From positions 36,195,203-36,259,202 of the forward strand of contig CM017572.1 of assembly GCA_007844125.1 (NCBI GenBank): DNA of 64,000 bases, given 5' to 3'. Made by a program: the position numbers and the translations under genes. The notes under the pieces are model-generated. The model did not search any database. It had not been told where the DNA came from and saw only the letters and a list, made by a program, of their open reading frames with translations. The stretch's first letter is position 1. Each line of letters starts with the position of its first letter. Below, piece by piece: positions 54,791 to 64,000 of this stretch. The stretch is from Sinonovacula constricta (taxonomy: Eukaryota > Mollusca > Bivalvia > Cardiida > Solecurtidae).

Positions 54791-56365
54791 GTAGTGAAAA
54801 ATAGCATAAACTGTGTTATAAGCAAATATATGTATTATTGAAATTAACAATAGTACATAATTAAAGTTAACATACTTATACATCTATATGATCTTTCTAT
54901 ATTATGATATATATTTTGATTTTTTGTTGTTAATATAATTTCAAATGAGTCAACAACAAAACAAACTATAAATTTCCTAAAATCTTTAAGCACTTCTCAG
55001 TTATAAATTCTGATGCTTTCGGTCAATTCATATTTCTCCGTGACCTGTATTTACGCGTTAAATTACTCAAAATGTTGACGCGTTTTGTGCACGTTATGTG
55101 CACGTTCCTAAAAAGTTATGACGTGCTATATGTACGCCGCAGCCCATTTTTCCAATTCGAAATGTCAAGATCAGTAACGTACTTCAACAGCGTTCATAAA
55201 TAAATCAGACCTTTTGTTGTTGTTTTGCTGTGTGTTTTTAAGAAATACAACTAGAACATTTGTGACCCGTTGCGTCAACACACGGTCAAAATGACCTGTG
55301 TGATTGCACTCGGTGTATTGTGGGTAAAGTAGTTCTTCAACATGGCTGTTATGAATACGGAAGTGATTACTAAAATGAACAAAACAAGTATGAAGAGGTA
55401 TACAACAGATTATTTTGGCATTTTTTTATACATTCTAATAGTTAAAATATGTTTCGTGCAAAAATTTTGAACTAAATTTTGTAAACGGTCCAGACTTTAA
55501 CGTAGTGACGTCACACGCTATGTATAATGGACATATTGCTGTTTAACGAAAGCGAAAGTAGCAAAACTTGCTCATCGTATTTTTTTCCATTTATCTATAA
55601 ATATCAAGACTTTAAAAGTTTCTGGACATAGAATAAGGCCTTAGAATATAGTTGTTTAGTCATTTATCTAAATTCAATGAATATTATAATCGAACGTATT
55701 TCCTACGCGGAACTATTTTTTATGTAGGCACAAATCTCAAATTTTGGGTGAGTTACGAGTCGTAGTATGGAGATGACTTAAACGTAGTGACGTCACGCTA
55801 TGTATAGAATGTCTGTGACCAGGTATCATAATACTTCTTGAACAATGGCGTTGTGTGCTTATACGTTTGACTGAATTGTGTTGGGTGTATTTTATGTGCA
55901 AGACTGTGCAAATTGTGCTTCGTTTCTTCGTAATAGTAATTAGTTGTAAAAGTTTAAGTCGGCCCGGTAGTGGAGATATGTAGTCATTATTTGTATTTTT
56001 TTATGTATAATTTGGTGTAAAAACACATCCGTTCTTTCTTTAATCATGTTTATGGATATAATTCTTACACTTTCAATATTTTACCTCTATAAACAAAGAA
56101 GCATTCTGCCATGATAAAATAAACAATATATCACGGCAAAAATCAGGACTATTTTACCGCAATAGAATAACTGTTCCTTTTACTTCCCCTACTTTTTTCG
56201 TATTGTTGACCAAGCTGAGATTTTGTGATTTATTGGTCTTTTCGTTCAAATGACCTTCACCCGAAGTTTTACGGTATCTTTGAAAGTATCGGTTTTGTTA
56301 TTCAGCTAAATTTGACGTTACTTATAATATAGGTACTAAACTGTGATAAAAATGCAATTTCGTCG
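54791..56365. other. 3' flank without a recognised gene
   Basis: AT-rich, with only short frames. Two direct repeats, ACGTAGTGACGTCAC...GCTATGTATA (about 55498-55526 and 55779-55806), each contain the palindrome TGACGTCA (CRE/ATF-type). Confidence 0.6.
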
Positions 56366-56550
56366 GTTGTTCATATTCTTTTACACAGTTCTCAATTATT
56401 TGTGCTTTTGAGAACTGTGTTTCGACTTTGTTTCTTCAAAACATTATATTCTTTTAAAACGAAAAAAAAAAAACAACCAGGAAATACGTGGGGGTGATAT
56501 AGAACAGCCAAACAGGGGAAACAACCTACCAACATTGCGTAAATTGTAGT
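56366..56550. repeat. Paralogous segment P1 (unoccupied form)
   Basis: TCGGTTGTTCATATTC ... AGAACTGTGTTTCGACTTTG ... ACAACCAGGAAATACG ... AACAGGGGAAACAACC. The same blocks recur, spread out by insertions, at 58228-59340. P1 therefore shows the arrangement before a SINE-1 and a mariner-like MITE entered the other copy. Confidence 0.75.
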
Positions 56551-57112
56551 GGGCATTTGTGTCCCTTTTAAGTCAAAATTTCTTGTAAAATGATTTAGAA
56601 TGGAAATAGATACATGTATTAGGTTTTACGTGATCTAAAAACCAATTTATTATGTTTTCCAGTTCAAATGCGTAAATTTAATCATTCAGGCCCACAATCT
56701 TCGTTATTAAATTAATACGAACCTAAACTCGAAACCGTGATATGCTGGGCGTTAGATCACGGAACCTAAAATCTATTTCCTAATTATATATTAATTTTGC
56801 ATTTAAGGTGGTATCCGGCCAATACTTTCTCGGCAGTTTGTCACGAGAATGTGATAATTTAAAATGTTTAGCCAAGTGTCAGGTTCGGCCATACTATAAT
56901 GATTGTTACGTGTATTTGTCCCCAAATGCCACAAAACTTAGGCAAAATAGCAGCAAAAGAAAATGCTAACTCAAAAGATTATTGATTAAAAAGGAGACAA
57001 CGGTGGAATTCGGACCAGCGCTTTATACCTTGTAAGGTTACATAGTATCAACGAGTCAACTTTTATGCAGGCGCGTATCTGGTCCGTTTTTCCAGTTACG
57101 CACAATTATTAT

Positions 57113-57250
<138 letters not shown>

Positions 57251-58017
57251 GGGAGTCTGGGGACATACCCCCCGGATTTTTTTTACATTGTCTCAGTGGC
57301 ATTTTAGTGCCTTTTTGCCCCAAAATTTAAGAAGAAAAAAGAAAACGAAATACTTTAGTTTTTCCTGTTATTGACTGAAAAATACATCTTTAAAACGCGA
57401 TATTTAACTCGATTGATGTTTATAAGATTTTATAAAATATAGACTTAGGAAATAAAATACACCACGTCTAACCCGTGTTGGGCATCGACTTTCTTAGTGT
57501 TTTTGTTACTTTTAGATTTTCAATTTTTCGAACGGAGGTTACGCACGTGCGTAAAGTGCGTAATGGCAGACACGCGCCTGCTTTTATGTACCAGGACTAT
57601 GTTGTGTTTTGCTGAAATATTAAAAAAATATTATTAAAATTAATAAAATCAAGACCATGTTGGCTTGTTTGTTACAAAAATCGACAACGAGGACATACAA
57701 ATATGCAAAAGCGCCGGATCAATTTTGACAAAAAGTACGTTATTAAGTTGTTAAAGTTTTCTGTTGTTGCTGTGTTTGTTGTTTAAATAATATGTTATAC
57801 TCTTGCACTTCAAACTATAAAAAAAATGTATAGCGAAATATCTTAGTTGTTTTTATTGTTTTTTATCCTCTTATTTACATTTCAGATATTTAAAAATATA
57901 TTATTTAATTAAACAAATCAAGAACAGCAGTTCAATTCATTTTTACTTAAGACGTGTTTTCCTTATGTTAGTAAATGAGGCTAAACATTTTACTTATATT
58001 TTTTCCCCTAAAAGCGC

Positions 58018-58195
58018 CCACACCTAAATTTTCGGCAAATCACCTTTTTCAAGAGTCAAACTCAAAATGACGCTGGCGTCGTTTGCGTGTTTTCTTACAT
58101 GGCAGCGTCCATGAACGTTTGCAAATATGTAAAGAGAGCAATTGTTTGTGTTTAACTCTTGAAAAGGGCGATTTTCTGAAAATTAGGGTGTTAGA
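58018..58195. repeat. Small imperfect foldback
   Basis: ACACCTAAATTTTCGGC...TTTTTCAAGAG at 58018-58055 is the imperfect complement of CTCTTGAAAAGGGCG...AATTAGGGTGT at 58157-58195. A further copy of the right arm lies at about 59340-59375. Confidence 0.6.
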
Positions 58196-58272
58196 TTTTA
58201 AAAAAAAAACCTATTCTACTTTTCTATTCGTCGGTTGTTCATATTCATGCATACAGTTCTCAAAAATATTTT

Positions 58273-58583
58273 TACTGGACCTGGTAGCGCACTCGGTAGA
58301 GCGTTGGCTCCAGGTACGAGAGGCCCCGGGTTCGATCTCGGGCCGCGACATACCAAAGTCGTTAAAAATGGTTGTGGCATAGCTCCCTTGCTAACGCTCA
58401 AGCAAATATCAGGGTAGTTCCACGACTGGTTGGCCCGGTGTCAGGATAATGTGACTGGATGTGGTATCATGCCAGGTGTTCACAGCATGCTATACACAGT
58501 GAAGGCAGCACTATATCTTCTTCAAGTGGACACCGTCTCCAGATAACTGAAATACTGTTGGTGGGACGATAAACCCAATAAAC
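58273..58583 (+). mobile_element. SINE-1 copy 5 (+, full length)
   Basis: Best copy of the family: head ACTGGACCTGGTAGCGCACT with A-box, B-box GGTTCGATCTC, body, and ACGATAAACCCAATAAACAA tail. Flanks AAAAATATTTT (58262-58272) and AAAAACATTTT (58584-58594) are an 11-bp duplication with one mismatch. Confidence 0.9.
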
Positions 58584-58647
58584 AAAAACATTTTGTTTAA
58601 AAACTGTGTTTCGACTTTGTTTCTTCAGAACATTATATCATATTATA

Positions 58648-59249
58648 CTCAGCCAAAAAAGAAACCTTACAGTGTATGTTTTTTCTTTTTTTTTTTCAGT
58701 AACCAGATATCCGAATCTGGAAATGATTGTTGGACATGTTAAAGACATGCATAGCCAACACAGATAGCATTTTGTTTTTATTGGTTATGTTTTAAATTTG
58801 TTTAAATACTGTTTTTTCATTCATAGGGGTCAAAATTAAATTTATCAGTTTTTAATTGGTGACATTGAAACATTTTATGACGGATGCCGACCATTTCATT
58901 TGCATTTGAATCATGTTTGAGTATTCTGTTTTTGAAATCAATATCTGTTATGTCCACCGTTTGCTCTAATCAGTGTATCTTCAGTTAAAAACATATCTGT
59001 GCGCTTACTGAAGACATGTACAGTGTTTTGTAACAATGACTATCGGTTACCATACCGCGTGCACGAGGTTCACGTGCAAAAACTGAATTTTTACGCTCGC
59101 TTGAATACCACTGATACCATGAGTGCAATATGGTTAACGTGTAGAGTGAATCGATAGTAAAATGTTCAGACACATACATGTTTTGATTTAAATAAGATAT
59201 ATTGAAAATATCTTAATATTAAAAGTGTAAGGTTTCTTTTTTGGCTGAG
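58648..59249. mobile_element. Tc1/mariner-like MITE, 602 bp
   Basis: Perfect inverted termini of about 24 bp starting CTCAGCCAAAAAAGAAACCT, flanked by TA on both sides (58646-58647 and 59250-59251). The interior has no transposase. The related segment P1 lacks it. Confidence 0.85.
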
Positions 59250-59777
59250 TATATTTTAAAACAAAAGAAAACAACCAGGAAATAGGCGGGGGTGAAATAG
59301 AACAACCAAACAGGGGAAACAACCTAACAACACCTAACACTTGAAAAAAGTCGATTTTCTGAAAATTAGGGTGTAAGAGTTTAAAAAAAAATACTATTAT
59401 ACAAATCCATATGGAGGAATTCACAACATTGCATTAGACTTATTGTTCTGGTTCTTTAAATCAAGTACACGATAATAGGATCAACGTAACAAAATATGTT
59501 TTTTTTTATTATTATTGTCGGAGTCAATAGATTGCCATGGGATTTAAGACCCACGCCATAGTATGCAAAAACAACTAAAATATACTCCAGTATTTAGTAT
59601 TAGTTTATTTCCTTGTACAAATGGTGTAAATATAATGTTTCTATACACACATACCAATCTTAGGGCATGTCACACGTTTTCGCAATCTGGATTTCAAAGA
59701 CGTCATTTTATAACGATAATGAGCCCCACCATAAAAATGACTTTTTTTTTATTTGGAAGATAGTATATAGCTAGCCC

Positions 59778-60273
59778 TAGAGCTGCCACGATATACAGAT
59801 ATGTCGGTATATTGCGGTATGCAGCCGAACCGTATTGTACCGCGGTACGAAATCAGCGTACCGGTTTTTAAGCGATATTTTGTCCCCGTTTGCAAAAATA
59901 AAATTCTTGTAACTTTTGCTCAATTAATGGTTTGGTCGTTAAAGTATTTAGTTCCAAAAAAATATTCGACTCGCACATCCATCCGGGGAAATACAGGCGC
60001 TTTACAGTAATTATTATCCAATCTTTCAGTGATAAGGAGTCAAAAGTAATCATGGCCGACAAAAGCGAAGATTTCAAAGTCATTGCAAAAATTAAAATAT
60101 TTGAAGGTAAAAAGAATATGCATTCATATATATGGTTCACGAAGCAATATATCGTAAAACGTATCACGAATACAATGCTAGCGTATCGCCATATATCGTG
60201 ATACGTATCACGATACGGTGCTAGCGTATCGCAATATATCGTGGTACACTTCTGGTGTATCGTGACAACACTA
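59778..60273. mobile_element. hAT-like non-autonomous element, 496 bp
   Basis: Termini TAGAGCTGCCACGATA and the complement of TATCGTGACAACACTA match at 12 of 16 positions. A perfect 8-bp target duplication, GCTAGCCC (59770-59777 and 60274-60281), is the hAT signature. Subterminal sequence is full of TATCG/CGATA motifs, including TATCGTGATACGTATCACGA. The 152-codon minus frame over it shows no hAT dimerisation motif. Confidence 0.88.
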
Positions 60274-60281
60274 GCTAGCCC

Positions 60282-61304
60282 AGTTTCAGCAGTGTTGCGG
60301 TTTACGAATTGGAAAACTTTTAACATAGTGTAGTAGTTGCGATATTCCTGTTTAAGAATTAAAAACTAGAATGCAGAATATAAAATAGTGTAGAAATAAC
60401 AATGTATGTCTAACAATGTATGATTTAATATCTTTCTACACCCTAAGTCAAAACAGAATATGATTTTTTACAGTGAGATTTCGAAACAAAACTACAGATG
60501 TTGAATATTGCCAGCAGCGGACCTTTGTATTTGTATTTGGGGTTTTAGGGCGAACCGACCCTCAACAGGTCATACGGCGCCGAAAACGATAAAGTTCGAC
60601 TTAAATAGGGTATAATCTAGATTGAATACAAATAGGTGTCAGAGGATCTTTTCGACACATTAAGGTAACGTGTTTCGTCTAGACGAAACATAATCCTTCG
60701 ATTTCTCAACAACAATTTGTGACATGCTGATAAATATGCTAGTGACATACGAAAGTAAAATCACAATAAACAAACACTATATTTTTGTATTAATATGAGT
60801 ATCAAAATATAAACACTTATTAAACAAAAACAGAACGTAGAACTATTGACTATATCATGACATGGAACAGTATATAGATATGATACGGCAGTAATGGCGG
60901 ACTGGAAGTTCCCAGGCACGCGGTTCGTTGAGCATCTTCTGGGACCACAAGGGAGCGGGGTCACCTCAATACCGCCTGGAGGATGGAGAGTGTAAACATG
61001 AACGAGATGTAAATCATGGTAAAACTGGAGTTGGCCCTCCCCTCTTACAATACAAATGTGTGTGTGTGTGTGTGTGTGTGGGCGGGCAGGCACGTAGGTA
61101 AGTAGGTAGGAGTTCAAAGATTTCGTGGGGTTGAATGAGAGAATTTACTGAATAACACTGATCGAAGTTATAGTCTGTTTGAATAATGGCATCTCGAGAA
61201 TTTAGTGTGTGTTTGGTAACATTATGACAAAAAATGAAACGGACAGTCACGCGAAAAACGTCGAGCGAATTAAAGTTCGCAGAGTCAGAATATTGTCGAT
61301 ATTT
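60282..61304. other. Intergenic stretch
   Basis: No gene recognised. It contains a short (TG)n run (about 61057-61081) and a fragment near 60540-60590 (GGGTTTTAGGGCGAACCGAC) related to 30283-30325. Confidence 0.55.
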
Positions 61305-61582
61305 ATAAGTCGCCCTATACTCAGCGATTTATTTCAATAGAACTCTTTTCTATTTTACAATGAACAAAATAGACCGATTTTACTAAATGGTTTTATTTTC
61401 AATTGCGCATGTGCAACAAATCACGCATTCTGGCTTGTCTTCTCTTCTTGTAACGACAAAATTGAACACGTCAAAGACGACTGACAGTTTGATTGACAGT
61501 TTTATGGGGCGGATTACATGTCATTTTGGTAGAACTAGTAGAAGTGAGGCGGGGACTTCTAAGTCGGATAGAATCTATTAAT
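61305..61582. mobile_element. REP-2 dispersed repeat, copy 2
   Basis: GGTTTTATTTTCAATTGCGC, GACAGTTTGATTGACAGTTT and GCGGATTACATGTCATTTTG match the copy at 13231-13530 in the same orientation. Confidence 0.72.
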
Positions 61583-64000
61583 AGAGTCTATCCTTTAACA
61601 AGTGTTTAATGTAAAATACGAGAGAAGAAAGAAAGCTAATATAATTATGTTTGTTTAGCTAATGATGACGCATTGTAATATGAAAATAACCCGAATTCCG
61701 ATTAACTGTATTAAAACTATGCTCAATTGAATATGGTACATCATTTACACGCTACCATGATTGATAAATAACACAGCTTGGTGGAGTTAGATAGTGACTG
61801 TCTTACTTAATTTGACCAGGTAATTACCCTAACAATAACCCGGCACGTGAGATTATTGCCAGCTGATCCCGGTTTCCGCAGCAGCATGCATTACGTAACC
61901 GTGTCAAGGCGGACTAGGCGTGGGGATGATGTGGATATGCGCGATAATATAATTTATACGGGTAACCGGATAGCATATATCCGGATATGCGGTTACACGT
62001 GCGATATCCGGTTATTTGGTTAACAGGCTAACCGTTGACATCCCTAGTACATGTAATTGACATTAAAGTACTTAGAAAAAGAGAAAAGACACCAAAAAGG
62101 CAAGTTCTTGGAATGTTATTGCATATTATATAACGTCGATATCATTTCTTACCTTAAATGAAAACAACCAACAACAAAACAACAACATGTGAATTAAATA
62201 AGAAGAAATGTTCTGTTAATTGTTATGATATTCGAAAACAACTTGAAAAGTGATATTTTTTTAACTTTATTTTTAAGAAAAGTAGTAATCAATCGTTTTG
62301 AATACAATTACCTACCCGTTTTTCCACAAGAATGGATCTCTGCCAGCCCGCAAGGCACCCCTGTAAATACAGATGTAGAAAAAAATGATTGATTTAAAAG
62401 ACACTGCTGAGAAATGTTTGTAAAACACCTTAAAAGATAGAATGAAGGTCAAAGAGACTTTATCGAAAGAATTTGTCACACGCATTTTGCTATATATATA
62501 TATAAATATATATTACGATTACATATTTAAAAGACTATTATCCAACAGAGATTATGTAAAATCTATTATATATCTTTTTTATTTAGATATTGCTCCAAAT
62601 GTTATTAATAAAATGTTTGTTTTTCTATAATTGAAATGATGTCTTTACCCAAAATAAAGGTACAAAATTAACTGTTTTACCCATAATTGTAACTCATACC
62701 CAGTCAAAATATGCAGTTTGAATCGCTGGGAAAAAACACGTTCCCTACACAAACCGATGCCCAAAAAGTGACTTGGCAGAACCTTTCAAAACGTGTTTGG
62801 CGCGTTTAAATCAGTTGGCATTAAGTTTTATATTATAGGCCAAAGGCAAAAAAGAAATCAAAGAGGTGAAAAGCGCTGTAAGTTTAGCCATGTAAACGGT
62901 GTTCAAATAATGGTACAGGGCCGTAAAAGGCAGTGAGGCCCTACGCGAGATATCGCAAATATATCGGCCTAGTAGATAGTGGAACATGCGTTCTAATAAC
63001 AGTTCGCTCCCTATTTCTGTAGTCAATGAGTTATATATCTGCGCGGCATTAGCCATTTATAAATCTGTATGCCCTTTAAATATAATTACCTGAAATTTTT
63101 AGCTGAAACAGTGGACAATATTAATGTTAACATAAGGGCATGCCCGGACACAATCTAGCCTCCTTCGACATACATATTGGTTTCTGTACACCACTTCTTC
63201 CCAGGCATGGCGACTGACCGCAAATAGTCAAGGTCATGCAGAGTTCATATTTCGTGCTTCTGAACTTCAGCTTTTTTACAACTCTAGACGGTGTCGAAAG
63301 CAAGCGACAACCCCCCAAAACTACCACAATGTTATTTCTGGAACCAGCATGTTTTCTTACTTACTCATTGAACTCCGCCATGTCATCGGGGCGTTTATAC
63401 CACTCGCCGACATACCTGGACAAATGGAAGACACATATTATACAGCATTCTACATTCACCTTACAACTAACATCTGGACATAAGCTATTTGTCTAAGTTT
63501 GTGTTAAACAAAGAAAAGAAGTTCACGTTCTGCACATCAACTTTTATTTGTAACAATTATCTGCCAATTAAAGTGGTATTTTTTCCCTGATCTTGATACT
63601 TGTTACTAAACTCTAAAGTAAGCCTTTAATGTATATATTCTACTCGTTATTCAAATTCTGATGATTAACAGAAGCAGTGACGTCATGTTATGTAGTAAAC
63701 ACTGCTAGAAGAAAATGTCAGGATTTGTGTTCGCAGTCGTATACGCTGCCAACCAACTTAAACATGCAAGGGTAAGCCCAAACTCCGCACAGGGTTTACG
63801 ACATCGCTACGCTGGCTTAAAACCACTGCCCTCATACAAAATCACGTGACGATAGTCACTCGAGACTCTCAAAGTATTTTGATGAGTGCCTTGATTTCAT
63901 CTTGAAATGCGAGTACATGTTAAGTCCAATGGACAGAATGGGGGTGTTGGAAGGGGCATTTGCTAATCTTAGGGGTGGTATGGTTTTTATTTTATGGAGG
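61583..64000. other. 3' end of the window without a recognised gene
   Basis: Only short frames. Around 61940-62045 there is a cluster of GGTTA/TAACC and CCGGATA motifs ending ACATCCCTAGTAC, which may be the end of another hAT-like element, but I could not find its partner end. Nothing else is supported. Confidence 0.5.

Larger units (their letters stand above)
58228..59400. repeat. Paralogous segment P2 (occupied by two insertions)
   Basis: Matches P1 in three blocks: 58228-58261, about 58605-58645 and 59253-59340. The gaps are filled by SINE-1 copy 5 and a TA-flanked MITE. Confidence 0.75.

Noticed and set aside
58273..58360. tRNA gene
   Set aside because: A-box and B-box are present, but the sequence continues into a SINE body with a tail and target duplication, and the cloverleaf is degenerate. 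The tRNA-like heads of SINE-2 and SINE-3 were rejected on the same grounds.
59868..60326. A 152-codon minus-strand frame
   Set aside because: It covers most of the hAT-like element and shows no transposase motif. Composition is driven by TATCG repeats.
62811..63056. An 81-codon minus-strand frame as a possible exon
   Set aside because: No recognisable domain and no clear splice sites. Could be part of an unknown repeat, but not supportable as a gene.

Overview
The window is animal nuclear DNA: introns of 0.3-9.7 kb with GT-AG borders, dense short interspersed elements and large intronic minisatellites. The lineage is probably a mollusc, perhaps a bivalve. This rests on the C-terminal membrane module of the main gene (a Cys-x-Cys start, an R..S..D.R.S motif, then a transmembrane helix), which I recall from molluscan membrane proteins. 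It also rests on the repeat style. The lineage is an inference. No bacterial-type features are present.

One large plus-strand gene dominates (285-54398, 25 exons in the window, 5' end outside). About 1,641 residues can be joined through consistent phases, without an internal stop. They consist of 18 cysteine-rich modules of 77-88 residues that strictly alternate between two PAN/apple-like types, giving nine B-A pairs (B1-A1 ... B9-A9). A Thr-rich stalk, a transmembrane helix, a strongly basic juxtamembrane stretch and an acidic cytoplasmic tail follow. Every module is bounded by phase-1 introns, so each is a symmetric, duplicable unit. Both types share four nested cysteine pairs, three of them in the classical apple order (1-6, 2-5, 3-4). 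Type B adds a CxxC pair. Across the nine B modules, every predicted pair is gained or lost together.

The introns hold most of the surprises. Four short interspersed elements (SINEs), from two families and in both orientations, sit at intron position +6 or +7 of four different exons. Their target-site duplications copy the whole 5' splice site. The E5 intron carries about 110 copies of a 32-bp repeat that appears to descend from that exon's own donor region. The 38.5-48.2 kb intron carries about 183 copies of a 45-bp repeat with a near-perfect RNA polymerase III B-box in most units and a 2.7-kb higher-order period. The 31.6-33.9 kb intron carries about 31 copies of a 26-bp repeat with a perfect E2F-type site.

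Other mobile DNA includes three tRNA-derived SINE families, an unidentified dispersed repeat (REP-1, 13 copies), and two copies of an inverted-repeat element with 10-bp target duplications. There is one hAT-like element with an 8-bp duplication and two Tc1/mariner-like TA-flanked elements. A broken LTR-retrotransposon gag/protease lies in a 1.2-kb tandem duplication, and there is one LINE 3' end. Downstream of the gene (54.4-64 kb) I see only repeats and non-coding DNA.
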